From assembly GCA_017857395.1 (NCBI GenBank), contig JAFMDF010000011.1:1-64000 (forward strand): a stretch of DNA of 64,000 nt. Reading direction: 5' to 3'. This DNA comes from Bacteroidota bacterium (GTDB lineage: Bacteria; Bacteroidota; Bacteroidia; Chitinophagales; Saprospiraceae). Position numbers and translations under genes: made by a program. Positions 29,401-39,253 of the stretch are shown in pieces (position 1 is the first letter of the stretch; each line of letters begins with the position of its first letter). The notes below the pieces were generated by a model. That model ran no database searches and had not been told where the DNA came from. It saw only the letters and a list, made by a program, of their open reading frames with translations.

Positions 29401-32400
29401 AATTACGCAAGCTATTCAAAATAATACCGATTTCCAGTCTAGTAATGTAGAATTTATAGAATTTTGGATGTTAAGTCCTTTTATTGAAAATCAAGGAGGC
29501 GGTGGAGAAATCGTCTTTAACTTAGGGAATGTATCGGAGGATTTGTTAAGGGATTCCAAACGGTTTTATGAAAATGGGTTGAATACTACTCAGGATGCGG
29601 AAAATGCCAGAAGTCAAAGAGATTCTTGTGATAATATCGAAGAACAATTAGTAGCGACCACTAATTGGGGTCGAGTACCAAGATTAGTTAATAGAGTCCG
29701 TAGTTTCAATCGAGAAGGAGGGTCAAGAAACGAGCAAGATTTGGGATTTGATGGATTGAGTGATAGTGCAGAAGTGGTACATTATAATCAGTATGTGAGT
29801 GCTTTAGAAGATGCAGCAACAGCAGGTAATCTGAATCAGAATGCCTTAGAGGAAATATTAGCCGATGTCTCTAATGATAACTTTACTCACCATCGGGATT
29901 ATGCCAGTGGTACATCTGTTAGAGAACGTTATTCCAAATTTAATGGTACGCAGGGTAATTCCAGAGATCAAAATGATGATAACACATCAGGAGATATTAA
30001 TGGGTTCAGCAATGAAAGTAATCGAGGAAATCCAGATGATGAAGATTTAGATAGAAATAATAGTTTGAATGAAACGGAGGCTTATTTTGAATATCGAATC
30101 CCAGTGGAAGGAGACGGTTTTGGAGGCATTGAATTAAATGAATTCATCACCGATGTAGAACCAGGTAGAACTTTTGGAGGAGTAGAAGCCAATTGGTATC
30201 GGTTCAAAATTCCATTAGCTCAACCTACAGGAACAGTTGGTGGTATTAGTGATTTCCGAGCGATTCGTTTTTTTAGAATGTATATGACGGGATTTGCTGC
30301 GCCAAGAACCTTCCGTTTTGCAAGATTAGAATTAATTAGTAATCGTTGGAGAAGATATACCAGAGAATTAGGTACTTTATTTGGTATTCCTACCAATCCA
30401 CCTTTAACCGCAGATTTTGACATTAATACCGTAAATATTAATGAAAACGGAAAAAGAGAGCCTTTTGCGTATGTGCTGCCTCCTAGAATTGTGAGAGAAA
30501 ACTCCCTAGGTAACTTCCCTAATGCACTACAAAATGAGCAATCGCTATCCATTAGTGTCTGTGATTTGGCGGATGGAGATGCCCGTGCCTTATTTAAACC
30601 GCTCGATGTAGATATGCGGGTGTATGAACGCCTCAAAATGTTTGTCCACGCCGAAGATGAAGAAGGAGAAGCCCTTTATGACCGTGGAGAAGTCCAGCTT
30701 TTTATGCGCTTGGGTAGTGATTTTGAAGAAAATTATTACGAGTATGAATTGCCTTTAACGATGTCCAATGCGGCTAATTTGCCAGAGATAACGGGAGGTG
30801 GATCAAGACAATTGGATGAGCGTTATGTAGAAGAAGTCTGGTTACCTCAAAATCAAATAGATATAGCTTTAGATTCTTTCATTGCCATCAAACAATTAAG
30901 AAATAGTCAAGTAGATGCAAATATTAACGTGCCATTTACCGTAGCAGCTGGTCAAGAAGGGGCAAACATCACCGTTTTAGGTAATCCTAATCTAGGTTTG
31001 GTGAAAGGCATCATGATTGGTATTAGAAATAAAAGAGATAATGGCGCGCCTATTTGTACGGAAGTCTGGTTAAACGAATTGCGTTTAAGTGGATTTGATG
31101 AAGGTGGCGGTTCGGCTGGTTTGGCTAGAGTCGATATTACCTTAGCCGATTTAGGAAATGCAACCGTAGCGGGTAATTTTAGCACGATTGGTTGGGGGCA
31201 ATTAGAAGATAAAGTAAATGAACGGGCAAGAGAACGCTATTTGCAATACGATTTATCGACTAATTTAGAATTAGGTAAATTTTTGCCAAAAAAATCGGGC
31301 ATTAAAATACCTTTTTATGCACAACATTCTGTCACTACTTATACGCCAGAATACGACCCTTATGATTTAGATATTCCGCTAAAAGAAAAATTAGATGCTG
31401 CACCTGCTGCTATCAAAGATTCGATTAGAGAGCAAGCGCAAGAATATAATTCAATTAGTACGATTAACTTTAGTAATGTCCGAAAAGAACGAACAGGGGA
31501 TTCTAAACCAATGCCTTGGGACATTTCCAATTTCAGTGCTTCCTATAATCATACCAAGACAATTAATCGAAATGCGTTAATTCAAAACGACCAAACGGAT
31601 AATCATCGTGCGGGTATAGATTATAGCTTTTCTTGGCGACCAAAATACATTCAGCCTTTTAAAAAGGTAAAGAATAAAAATCTAAAGTTCATCAAAGAAT
31701 TAAATTTAAATCCACTTCCTAATTCTTTCACTTTCAATACGTTATTGGATAGACATCAACAAGCAACTACCTATCGTTTTGTAGAAGAAGAATTCAATAC
31801 TTATTTTATTCGGAAGTTTTTATGGAGTAGAAATTATGATGTCAAATGGGACATTATGAAAGCCTTGAAATTAAACTATCAAGCAGAAAATCAAGGGGTC
31901 ATAGATGAACTAGATACAGAAGGGAATACACCTTATGGCGAACGGTATGACGGTTCTAATCGAGATTACATTCGAGAAAACATTGGAAATTTTGGTCGTA
32001 ATAAAAATTATTACCATAGTGTGAATGCCAGTATCAATGTTCCATTAAAGAATTTTCCTTTCCTAGATTTCATTACGCTAAAAGGGCAATATAGTGCTAC
32101 TTACGATTGGAGTCGTTCGGCTATTAATGCGGATTCTTTAGGAAATGTCATTCAGAATAGTTCTAATCGCCAGGTTAATTTAGACATCAATTTTGATAAA
32201 TTGTATAATAAGTCTAAATACCTGAAAGAAATTAATGGAAAAGGTGGCAGAAAAAGAAAACCGAAGAAAAAACCCACTAAAAAGAAAGGTAAAAAAGATG
32301 ATAAAGAAGACAAAGACGGTAAAAAGGAAAAGAAAGAGAAAAAAGAAAGAGAAGTTTCTGCTGCCGAAAAAGCGTTAATTCGTCCTTTATTACTGTTGAA

Positions 32401-33871
32401 AAAAGCTAGGTTAAATTACTCGGAGTCTTATGGTTCTGTAATTCCTGGTTTCATGCCTCAATCTGAATTATTTGGCCAGCAAGATTTTTCCTCCCCTGGT
32501 TGGGATTATGTGTTAGGCGTTTCTCCAAATGATGCTTGGTTTGATAGGGCTTCGGATAAAGCGAATGGTTTTCAAAACCCTTGGATTACGAATAATGTCT
32601 TCTTAAATCAACAAGTCATTAAAGATTATCAGCAATCTGTGGATGCTAGAGTCACCTTAGAACCATTCAAAGATTTTAGGATTGAAATTGAGGCTAATAG
32701 AAAATACCAAGAAAATCACAGTGAATTCTTTAAAGATTCTACTTCTTTTGTGCAAAGGCTAGAACCAGGTTATCAAAGTGAAATTAACCATATCAACGAG
32801 CGAGATATTGGTTCGTTATCTGTCTCTTATTTTGCCTTGAATACGTTATTTGAAAAAGATTTAGATGGGCTGTTTGCTACTTTTGAGGAATACAGAGAAA
32901 TTATTTCTGCACGACTAGATGATACAGGGCTTCCACACACGACCGATGATAGTGGATTTAGATTCGGTTATGGTCAAACCCATCAAGAGGTCTTGATTCC
33001 AGCATTTTTAGCGGCTTATACTGGTCAAAATCCAAATACAACGGAACTCTATAGAGATGCTAGGAAATTCCAAAACATTATTCCTAAACCAAACTGGCGA
33101 TTAACTTATAATGGTTTAGCAAAAATAAAAGGCTTAAGCGAAATTTTCCAAAATGTAAGTATTACACATGGTTATAAATCAACGTTAACCATCAATTCTT
33201 TCAATACCAATTTCCAGTACAATGCAACCAACCCATTGGGGCTAAGCAATATCAATTCACAAACCAATAATTATTATGCTCGGTTTGAAATTCCAGCGAT
33301 TGTGATTGATGAAGCCTTTAGTCCATTATTAGGTTTGGATATGCGGATGAAAAATGGCATGAATATGCGTTTAGATTTCAAAAAATCTAGGCGACTTTCT
33401 TTCTCTTTATTAAATGGAGAATTGGATGAAGAAAATACCACCGAATACATCGTTGGGTTTGGACACCGATTAAAAGACGTAAGTATTCCTTTCTTACAAT
33501 TTGGTGTCACGAAGAAGAAAAAGAAGAAGAAAAAAGGGGAAGACCAACAAGAACCACCTAGTGGTTTACCAGGTGGCGGTCGTCAAGGGCAGGGGCAATC
33601 ACAAGCCAATGATTTAAATATCAAATTCGACTTCTCTTTTAGAGATGATGTGACTATCAAACATACGTTGGATGAGTTAAAAGCACCTGTACCAACTAGA
33701 GGCTCTACTCAAATCAAAGTATCGCCTTCTCTTGATTATACGGTCAATAGTCAATTAAATCTTCGATTATTTGTAGATTTCAGTAAGGATATTCCAAAAA
33801 CATTATTAGGCGGCTCTATTGGGCAAACCAACATTCGAGGTGGTTTAACGGTTCGATTCTCTTTGAATTAA
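26411..33871 (+). CDS. sprA: type 9 secretion system outer membrane translocon SprA (Sov)
   Basis: The giant beta-barrel that carries T9SS cargo across the outer membrane; needed for gliding and adhesin secretion in relatives. The 2486 residues match the family's usual size (about 2300-2500). The signal peptide is at residues 4-22; the Met at residue 4 (26420) is an equally good start. The N-terminal YMSFQEYMDYRAKEQEQKYFNNL and the later DDFEGTTSSINLG are recognisable SprA segments. Two lysine-rich stretches, near residues 1945-1985 and close to the C-terminus (TKKKKKKKKGEDQQEP), look like lineage-specific loops. It follows ruvA. Its likely cargo in this window is the protein at 3177-4562. 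Confidence 0.95.
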   Translation: MFTMSKTSLLFSIFFVSSFYLFATGPDFGIEYTPSSIEEPTITVVQDTIPPIQDRTEDFINNPNSNPFDLKDPAVIEKNVEYDVETGQYIITEKLGDDYFRAPTYMSFQEYMDYRAKEQEQKYFNNLAGVNTSDDNISGRIDPISKLQSEIENNLVNRLFGGTDVSIQPQGNIDITFGGFFSDNGIVNLDRQRRRQGGFDFDMDIQMNVEGKIGEKLNLSTNYNTQATFDFENQLNLGYASDAFSEDDIIKNIEAGNVSLPLPGTLIQGSQNLFGLRTDLQFGYLKLSLVAAQQKSQRDNIQLEGGAQVREFEVFADEYDENRNFFLSHYNQQTFEGALQNLPQINSLFRISKIQVWITNDRNAVDATDNIREVVAIADLGESERTQSIPATNPPNRDLFGRSLPANNSNFLERELLDDRDAHIIDNVVKVVEGSPFNLQQIRDYEKVRARMLSQSEFSYNADLGFISVNVNVRPNQVLGVAYEYTYNGRVFRVGEFANDVSEKSSDGEECTQDPSNAIFVKMLKSSANRIDLPMWDLMMKNVYNIGAYQVDEQEFRMEVLYQDPGKGDKRFIPAPELSRFPLLRLLNLDNLNILRDPQPDGVFDFVPDLTINSRNGRIMFPVLEPFGSSLENEIRERVDNEARANQLIRQYTFPQLYDSTLFRVKEYPELNRYILKGEYKSTVSSEISLGSFNIPEGSERITAGGQRLVRGSDYTIDYNIGRVKILNDAILNSGVPINVSFEDNSLFGFQSRTMLGVRADYELGKNATIGGTFMQLFERPFTQKVNFGEDPINNKVYGLDFSFQKEAPWLTKALDALPFYSTKAESSIAVSAELAALRPGHAKGVNQADDDGAVYLDDFEGTTSSINLGTQILNWNLASVPQNAGQNGGRAFPESRLIDDIRGGVNRARLNWYSLEFGTAGSDDDPYTRRVPITEIFENEQSFNTGLGNNSERLLDIFYDPTERGPYNFEPPNGTQFSAGMSANGKLRNPESRWAGITQAIQNNTDFQSSNVEFIEFWMLSPFIENQGGGGEIVFNLGNVSEDLLRDSKRFYENGLNTTQDAENARSQRDSCDNIEEQLVATTNWGRVPRLVNRVRSFNREGGSRNEQDLGFDGLSDSAEVVHYNQYVSALEDAATAGNLNQNALEEILADVSNDNFTHHRDYASGTSVRERYSKFNGTQGNSRDQNDDNTSGDINGFSNESNRGNPDDEDLDRNNSLNETEAYFEYRIPVEGDGFGGIELNEFITDVEPGRTFGGVEANWYRFKIPLAQPTGTVGGISDFRAIRFFRMYMTGFAAPRTFRFARLELISNRWRRYTRELGTLFGIPTNPPLTADFDINTVNINENGKREPFAYVLPPRIVRENSLGNFPNALQNEQSLSISVCDLADGDARALFKPLDVDMRVYERLKMFVHAEDEEGEALYDRGEVQLFMRLGSDFEENYYEYELPLTMSNAANLPEITGGGSRQLDERYVEEVWLPQNQIDIALDSFIAIKQLRNSQVDANINVPFTVAAGQEGANITVLGNPNLGLVKGIMIGIRNKRDNGAPICTEVWLNELRLSGFDEGGGSAGLARVDITLADLGNATVAGNFSTIGWGQLEDKVNERARERYLQYDLSTNLELGKFLPKKSGIKIPFYAQHSVTTYTPEYDPYDLDIPLKEKLDAAPAAIKDSIREQAQEYNSISTINFSNVRKERTGDSKPMPWDISNFSASYNHTKTINRNALIQNDQTDNHRAGIDYSFSWRPKYIQPFKKVKNKNLKFIKELNLNPLPNSFTFNTLLDRHQQATTYRFVEEEFNTYFIRKFLWSRNYDVKWDIMKALKLNYQAENQGVIDELDTEGNTPYGERYDGSNRDYIRENIGNFGRNKNYYHSVNASINVPLKNFPFLDFITLKGQYSATYDWSRSAINADSLGNVIQNSSNRQVNLDINFDKLYNKSKYLKEINGKGGRKRKPKKKPTKKKGKKDDKEDKDGKKEKKEKKEREVSAAEKALIRPLLLLKKARLNYSESYGSVIPGFMPQSELFGQQDFSSPGWDYVLGVSPNDAWFDRASDKANGFQNPWITNNVFLNQQVIKDYQQSVDARVTLEPFKDFRIEIEANRKYQENHSEFFKDSTSFVQRLEPGYQSEINHINERDIGSLSVSYFALNTLFEKDLDGLFATFEEYREIISARLDDTGLPHTTDDSGFRFGYGQTHQEVLIPAFLAAYTGQNPNTTELYRDARKFQNIIPKPNWRLTYNGLAKIKGLSEIFQNVSITHGYKSTLTINSFNTNFQYNATNPLGLSNINSQTNNYYARFEIPAIVIDEAFSPLLGLDMRMKNGMNMRLDFKKSRRLSFSLLNGELDEENTTEYIVGFGHRLKDVSIPFLQFGVTKKKKKKKKGEDQQEPPSGLPGGGRQGQGQSQANDLNIKFDFSFRDDVTIKHTLDELKAPVPTRGSTQIKVSPSLDYTVNSQLNLRLFVDFSKDIPKTLLGGSIGQTNIRGGLTVRFSLN

Positions 33872-33910
33872 TGAATAAGGATTGAAGTTCATTTATATAC
33901 TAATCTTATG

Positions 33911-33946
33911 AAAAGGCGATTTAACTTTGGTTGGGTCGCCTTTTTT
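33911..33946 (+). terminator. rho-independent terminator of sprA
   Basis: AAAAGGCGA (33911-33919) pairs with TCGCCTTTT (33936-33944) and the run continues as TTTTTT. It begins 40 bp after the sprA stop. Confidence 0.8.
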
Positions 33947-33969
33947 ATGCTTACTAATTTGTTCGCCCA

Positions 33970-34080
33970 ACGGATTTGTCGTGGCATCTCTAATATAAAA
34001 TCCGTTGCCAATCCATCCGTTACCAAAATCATCCATACTGTAAAAATCCGTTCGGAATAAAATCCGTGGCAAAAGCATCC
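33970..34080. repeat. cluster of ATCCGT words upstream of hemJ
   Basis: Within about 110 bp the word ATCCGT or close variants occur several times: AAAATCCGTTGCC, CATCCGTTACC, AAAATCCGTTCGG, AAAATCCGTGGCA, and CGGAT in the opposite sense at 33970. ATCCGTGGCA at 34062-34071 is matched by its exact complement TGCCACGGAT at 34731-34740 on the other side of hemJ. Confidence 0.5.
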
Positions 34081-34160
34081 GAGATAAAATGACCAAAAGA
34101 TGTAAAAAATTATCCCTTCCTTTCCAGAAAAGATATAGTTTTGCTAGTAAAATTATCAAT

Positions 34161-34709
34161 ATGCCATCTATATTACTCTTTAAAGCCTTACATGTCTTCG
34201 GTTTTGTTTCTTGGTTTTCAGGGCTCTTTTATCTAGTCCGCATTTTTGTCTATCACACAGAAGCGATGAATCGTCCTGAACCGGAAAGAAGTATTCTCAT
34301 CAAAGAATTCAATGCGATGCAATGGCGAGTGTATAAAATTATTTGTAATCCAGGGATGATGATTACCTGGTTCTGTGGCTTGGCAATGCTTTATTTACAT
34401 GGGCTAGAATGGTTACAAGTCAATACTTGGATGCATGTTAAACTAGTGCTCCTATTTGCTTTACTCGCTTATCATTTACATGCTAAAAAAGTCATACAAA
34501 AATTAGAAAATGGAGAAGGTTATTTTACTTCTTTTCAATTTAGATTATGGAATGAGCTGCCAACTTTGTTTTTATTAAGTATCGCACTACTCGCAGTTTA
34601 TCGGAATACTTTGAATTTTTTATATGCTTTTGTAGGTATTTTAGTTTTTGCTTTTTTATTGGTGATGGCTGCTCGAGCTTATCGGAATTATCGGGAGAAG
34701 CAACTCTGA
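34161..34709 (+). CDS. hemJ: protoporphyrinogen oxidase HemJ
   Basis: Membrane enzyme that oxidises protoporphyrinogen IX to protoporphyrin IX in haem synthesis. The start at 34161 gives MPSILLFKALHVFGFVSWF, the normal HemJ opening; the upstream ATG at 34089 would add 24 residues read from repeat-rich DNA. The 182 residues form four or five membrane helices. The family hallmarks are present: KALHVFGFVSWFSGLFYLVRIFVYH (shown in part; H11 is the expected conserved histidine), WRVYKIICNPGM, and WMHVKLVLLFALLAYH. It is a single gene after the sprA terminator, converging on the TPR gene. Confidence 0.92.
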   Translation: MPSILLFKALHVFGFVSWFSGLFYLVRIFVYHTEAMNRPEPERSILIKEFNAMQWRVYKIICNPGMMITWFCGLAMLYLHGLEWLQVNTWMHVKLVLLFALLAYHLHAKKVIQKLENGEGYFTSFQFRLWNELPTLFLLSIALLAVYRNTLNFLYAFVGILVFAFLLVMAARAYRNYREKQL

Positions 34710-34840
34710 TATTTTACTATGGCTAAGTAATGCCACGGATAAGGGTGTAACAGATGATTAGAAAGGTAGGATTAACAACCAAAAGATGGATTAACAGAGA
34801 ATGTGTTATTAAGCATTTTCTTGAAGAATAAATATAAAAA

Positions 34841-34870
34841 AGGGCTGAATCCATAGTAAGATTCAGCCCT
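34841..34870. terminator. bidirectional terminator between hemJ and the TPR gene
   Basis: AGGGCTGAAT (34841-34850) and ATTCAGCCCT (34861-34870) are perfectly complementary. The stem is flanked by A-rich DNA on the left and TTTTTATA on the right, so it fits both strands at this convergent junction. Confidence 0.85.
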
Positions 34871-34908
34871 TTTTATATTAGCTAATTTGTATCAATAAAA
34901 TACTGCTA

Positions 34909-36225
34909 TTAATCATTAAAATAAGACGCCTCATTTTGACCACCAGCTTCTAATATATCCAATCTATTTTTGAATTCCGTAGAAGTTGGTAAATCATCTT
35001 TTCTAGCAAAGATTTCTTTCAAGGCGATTAAAGTATTTCTATCATTAGGATTTAACGTCTCTGCTTGCTTAAAGAAAGGTAAAGCTTCGTCAAATTGTGT
35101 TAAGACTAATTTTCTTAATTCGTCGTACTTTTTCAATCCTGCTTTAGAATAATCATCTGCTAAAGCATTCATTTCTTTAGTCGTTGCCGCTGCACGGTTA
35201 TAGTATAAAGCACCGATACTGTATAACGCATCGAAGAATTTTGCATCTCTCTCTAAAGCATTGTTATAAGCTTTATAAGCATTATCAAAATTCGTTTTTG
35301 CCGCATCTTCCTTTCCTTCTTCTAATGCTTTTTGGTAAAGATTGTCATAGATACTACCTAAAGTAGTGTACAAAGAAATATTGTCTGGTTCTTTATCAAT
35401 AGCCGCTTGTAACTTCCCAGTTAAAGCGTCTAATTTACCATCCGCTAAGTAGTGGTTAATTTCATTGAATAGTAAAGATACATCATCAGGGAATTTAGTT
35501 CTGCCTTCTTCTAAGATAGCTAAACCTGCTTCTCTATCGTTCTCTACTTCTAATTTATACAATGCCTCATAAATAGCTGGCTTATCAAATCCTGCATCTT
35601 TTAAAGCAGAAAAGATAGGCTTAGCTTCTACCATTTTTTGAGCGTTCAATGCTGCTAAACCAGTATAATACATTTGGTCATTTACAGCAGCATCATCTGC
35701 AAAAATACTCTCTTTTCCATTTTCCTTTAAGTATTCATGTGCATCTAAAGCATATTGAAAAGCCATATAAGCTGTTTCATATTCTTTCTTTTCATAGTAG
35801 CCAGCACCTTCGCCTACTAAATGACCTTGTATTTCTCCAATACCTTTTTGGATTAATTTTGGGTCTCTTTTCTCTGCCAAAGGCATTGCTGCAGTATAAG
35901 CCTCAAAAGCGATAACAGCTGCATTTTCTACAGCCTTCTCAGCAGTAGGATCCAATGTACTCAATAACTGGTGAGAAGAACAAATACTTGCGTATATATT
36001 TCCTTTAGTAATCCAAGCCTTAGCTGTATTTTTAGTATCTTCAGCAGTAGTTGCTGTTTCTATAGCAGCAATTGCTTCTTCTAATTTATCTCCATTTTTG
36101 GACGGATCTAAATCATAAGTTCTCTGAGCATTAATCGCTTTCTTTAAAGCTTTTTTGCCATCTTGTGCGGTCAATGTACCAGCGACTAATAATAAAGATA
36201 AGAATCCAAGCACTAACTTCTTCAT
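34909..36225 (-). CDS. secreted tetratricopeptide repeat protein
   Basis: 438 residues with a signal peptide (MKKLVLGFLSLLLVAGTLTAQ), so periplasmic or outer-membrane associated. The mature part is helical with TPR-like units such as YETAYMAFQYALDAHEYL, ISLYTTLGSIYDNLYQKA, AYKAYNNALERDAKFFDALYSIGALYYNRA and ALPFFKQAETLNPNDRNTLIALKEIF. No catalytic domain is seen; TPR arrays usually mediate protein contacts. It lies about 340 bp downstream of gyrA on the same strand, a neighbourhood seen in other Bacteroidota. The hairpin at 36514 suggests it has its own promoter. Confidence 0.85.
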   Translation of the reverse strand: MKKLVLGFLSLLLVAGTLTAQDGKKALKKAINAQRTYDLDPSKNGDKLEEAIAAIETATTAEDTKNTAKAWITKGNIYASICSSHQLLSTLDPTAEKAVENAAVIAFEAYTAAMPLAEKRDPKLIQKGIGEIQGHLVGEGAGYYEKKEYETAYMAFQYALDAHEYLKENGKESIFADDAAVNDQMYYTGLAALNAQKMVEAKPIFSALKDAGFDKPAIYEALYKLEVENDREAGLAILEEGRTKFPDDVSLLFNEINHYLADGKLDALTGKLQAAIDKEPDNISLYTTLGSIYDNLYQKALEEGKEDAAKTNFDNAYKAYNNALERDAKFFDALYSIGALYYNRAAATTKEMNALADDYSKAGLKKYDELRKLVLTQFDEALPFFKQAETLNPNDRNTLIALKEIFARKDDLPTSTEFKNRLDILEAGGQNEASYFND

Positions 36226-36306
36226 TGTATTAATTTTTAGTTTGAAAGTTTTTTAAATCAAAAAATTGAATTGTTTATAAAATAACCTGTTTTATGTTTA
36301 CAGGTA

Positions 36307-36314
36307 CAAAACTA
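36307..36314 (-). promoter_or_regulatory. candidate -7 element upstream of the TPR gene
   Basis: Minus-strand TAGTTTTG fits TAnnTTTG, about 82 bp before the TPR gene start. It is identical in sequence and nearly identical in position to the box before susC. No -33 element at the expected spacing. The rest of 36226-36513 shows only two GACGTTA words and no gene. Confidence 0.3.
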
Positions 36315-36513
36315 CAACTTTCGTAGTTTTTTTTATAAAGGTTCGCTATTAAGACGTTAGGAAATCTCTTTTTGGTGTTGCAAAGACGTTAAAGCCTTTG
36401 ATTAGGATGTTAAATTTCGTTAAAGAAAGTGACAGACGGGTGATTTAAAAAACCAATATGAGGAAAAAATACAAAAATATAAAATTGACGGGGGAATTTT
36501 TCTATTCATTTAT

Positions 36514-36553
36514 AAAAAAAGTGAATGGTATTAAACACACCATTCACTTTTTT
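36514..36553 (-). terminator. rho-independent terminator of gyrA
   Basis: AAAAAAGTGAATGG and CCATTCACTTTTTT form a near-perfect stem around an 11-nt loop, starting 14 bp past the gyrA stop, with a T run on the minus strand. Confidence 0.85.
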
Positions 36554-36566
36554 ATATGCTATTTAG

Positions 36567-39152
36567 CTACGCTTCTGTATCATCGCTTGCTGCTTCTTCA
36601 GTATCATCCGTTTCCTTATCTTCTTTATCAGCAGCACCTGCTTCTTCTGGAGTCAGATTTTCTGTATTCTCTGTATTTTCTAAATCTATTTCTACTTCCT
36701 CTTCTTCTGATTTAGGGATAACTGCAATATCTGCAATAGCATCTCCATCATCAATTCTAATCACTTTCACCCCTTGCGTTGCTCGACCCATTACTCGCAT
36801 AGCTGATGCAGAAATCCGAATAGTGATACCTGATTTATTGGTAATCATTAAATCTTCTTCCTCGCTTACTGATTTGATGGTTGCCAAATAACCCGTCTTT
36901 GGCGTTACTTGTAAGGTCTTCACCCCTTTTCCACCCCGATTGGTCATTCTGTATTCTTCTAACTTAGAACGCTTGCCATATCCTTTTTCAGAAACCATTA
37001 ACACAGTTCTACTTTCATCACTCGGATCAACACTAATCATCCCCACTACCGCATCGTTTTCATCATCTAATATAATACCTCTTACGCCACTTGCACTTCT
37101 ACCCATTGGGCGAACTTTAGTTTCTGGGAAACGAATTGCTCGACCACTTCTAACGCCCATTAATATCTCATTCTCTCCATTCGTTAATCTAGCTTCAAAT
37201 AAAGTATCCCCTTCTCGGATGGTAATCGCATTAATGCCATTAGCCCTTGGTCTAGAGAATGCCTCTACTGAAGTTTTCTTGATAATTCCTTTTTTAGTAC
37301 ATAAGATGATGTAATTATTGTTAATAAATGCTTCATCCTTTAAATCTTCAATCTTAATATAAGCTTTAACTTTATCATCTTTAGGCAAAGCAACAATATT
37401 CTGTAACACCCGACCAGCAGAATTTTTGCTAGCTTCTGGTATTTCATAAACTCTTAACCAATGACAACGTCCCTGTTCAGAGAAGAGCAATAGATAATTA
37501 TGTGTTTTTGCGGTAAATAAGTGTTCTACAAAATCTGTATTTCTAGTCTTGGTCCCTCTAGACCCTCGACCTCCCCTAGCCTGTCTACGATATTCCGTCA
37601 CAGGCGTTCGCTTGATATAACCAAGATTAGAAATCGTGATAACCACTTCTTCATTCTTAATTAAATCTTCGATGCTAATTTCACCATCCGCATAACTAAT
37701 TTCAGAACGACGATCATCTCCAAATTTTTCTCTTACCTCTGCTAATTCTTCTCTTACGATATCTTTTTGCATATCTTCGCTAGCTAAGATAGCCTCTTTA
37801 TGCGCAATTAATATTTGCAATTCATCGTATTCCTTCTGTACCTTATCAATTTCTAATCCAGTAAGCTTCTGCAAACGCATCTCCAAAATAGCTCTCGCTT
37901 GAATTTCGGATAAGCCAAATTTCTCCATCAAGCCATTTCTCGCAGTCTCTACTGTTCTGGAAGCTCTAATCAACTTAATAACAGCATCTAAGTTATCTAG
38001 TGCTATCAATAGACCTTCTAAAATATGTGCTCTTTCTTGTGCTTTTTTTAATTCATATTGCGTACGACGAACAACGACTTCAATACGGAACTTTATAAAC
38101 TCTACTATCTGCTGCTTTAAGTTCAGTATTCTTGGGCGGCCATTAACTAAACATACATTGTTGACACCGTAAGAACTTTGTAGTGGTGTATATTTGAATA
38201 ATTGGCTTAAGATGACATTCGCCATGGCATCTCGCTTCACATCAATGACAATCCGTAAACCATTTCTATCTGATTCATCTCGAACACCACTAATTCCTGT
38301 TACTTTTTCTGTATTGACCAACTCTGCAATCTTAATGATAAGATTCGCTTTATTGACTTGGTAAGGGATTTCATGAACGACAATCTTCTCTCGACCATTA
38401 TTATCTTGAATTTCTGCTTTCGCTCTCACGACAACTCTTCCTCTACCCGTTTCAAAAGCTTCTTTCACGCCCGTCATTCCGTAAATAATACCACCTGTAG
38501 GAAAATCCGGCGCTTTAATGAATTCCATCAAACCATCCAAATCTATTTCAGGATCATTAATTGTTGCCACTATTCCATCAACCACTTCCGTTAAATTATG
38601 GGGCATCATATTGGTTGCCATACCTACTGCAATCCCTGAAGCACCATTAATCAATAGATTGGGAACTTTAGTTGGTAAAACCGTTGGCTCCTTTAGCGTA
38701 TCATCAAAATTTAAAGAAAAATCGACGGTATCTTTACCTAAATCCGCTAAGATTTCATCACTAATTTTACGCAATCTAGCTTCAGTGTACCTCATAGCCG
38801 CAGGACTATCTCCATCCATCGAACCGAAGTTTCCTTGACCATCTACTAATGGGTATCGCAAAGACCAATCTTGCGCCATCCGAACCATAGAATCGTAGAC
38901 AGAGGTATCACCATGTGGGTGATATTTACCCAATACTTCTCCAACAATTCTTGCGGATTTCTTATGTGCTTTATTATAAACCAACCCCAATTCTGACATA
39001 CCAAACAATACTCGACGGTGTACGGGTTTTAGCCCATCTCGTACATCAGGTAAAGCTCTAGAAACAATAACAGACATCGAATAATCAATGTATGCAGATT
39101 TCATGTGGTCATCAATCTTAATGGGAATTATTCTCTGGCTACTATTAGACAT
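36567..39152 (-). CDS. gyrA: DNA gyrase subunit A
   Basis: Catalytic breakage-reunion subunit of gyrase, which introduces negative supercoils. The 861 residues start with the [28 protein letters not shown] segment (partly shown). The active-site tyrosine is Y122 in AAMRYTEAR. The quinolone-resistance region reads [10 protein letters not shown], with Thr83, Ser84 and Asp87 in E. coli-like numbering. A GyrA-box-like [11 protein letters not shown] sits at the start of the C-terminal DNA-wrapping pinwheel, separating gyrase from ParC. The tail is strongly acidic (from EEEEVEID onward), as in many gyrases. A well-formed promoter lies about 115 bp upstream. Confidence 0.97.
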   Translation of the reverse strand: MSNSSQRIIPIKIDDHMKSAYIDYSMSVIVSRALPDVRDGLKPVHRRVLFGMSELGLVYNKAHKKSARIVGEVLGKYHPHGDTSVYDSMVRMAQDWSLRYPLVDGQGNFGSMDGDSPAAMRYTEARLRKISDEILADLGKDTVDFSLNFDDTLKEPTVLPTKVPNLLINGASGIAVGMATNMMPHNLTEVVDGIVATINDPEIDLDGLMEFIKAPDFPTGGIIYGMTGVKEAFETGRGRVVVRAKAEIQDNNGREKIVVHEIPYQVNKANLIIKIAELVNTEKVTGISGVRDESDRNGLRIVIDVKRDAMANVILSQLFKYTPLQSSYGVNNVCLVNGRPRILNLKQQIVEFIKFRIEVVVRRTQYELKKAQERAHILEGLLIALDNLDAVIKLIRASRTVETARNGLMEKFGLSEIQARAILEMRLQKLTGLEIDKVQKEYDELQILIAHKEAILASEDMQKDIVREELAEVREKFGDDRRSEISYADGEISIEDLIKNEEVVITISNLGYIKRTPVTEYRRQARGGRGSRGTKTRNTDFVEHLFTAKTHNYLLLFSEQGRCHWLRVYEIPEASKNSAGRVLQNIVALPKDDKVKAYIKIEDLKDEAFINNNYIILCTKKGIIKKTSVEAFSRPRANGINAITIREGDTLFEARLTNGENEILMGVRSGRAIRFPETKVRPMGRSASGVRGIILDDENDAVVGMISVDPSDESRTVLMVSEKGYGKRSKLEEYRMTNRGGKGVKTLQVTPKTGYLATIKSVSEEEDLMITNKSGITIRISASAMRVMGRATQGVKVIRIDDGDAIADIAVIPKSEEEEVEIDLENTENTENLTPEEAGAADKEDKETDDTEEAASDDTEA

Positions 39153-39253
39153 TGAAAAACTTTAAAAGTGGAAAGAAAAATAGGATAATTTCTAAGCTAA
39201 GAAAATTAAAAATTATTGATTTTTTCAAATCAATTCTTTTTGCTAAGTTTAAT

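Noticed and set aside
36556-36891. Serine-rich plus-strand frame opposite the end of gyrA
   Set aside because: It is the antisense shadow of the acidic gyrA tail.
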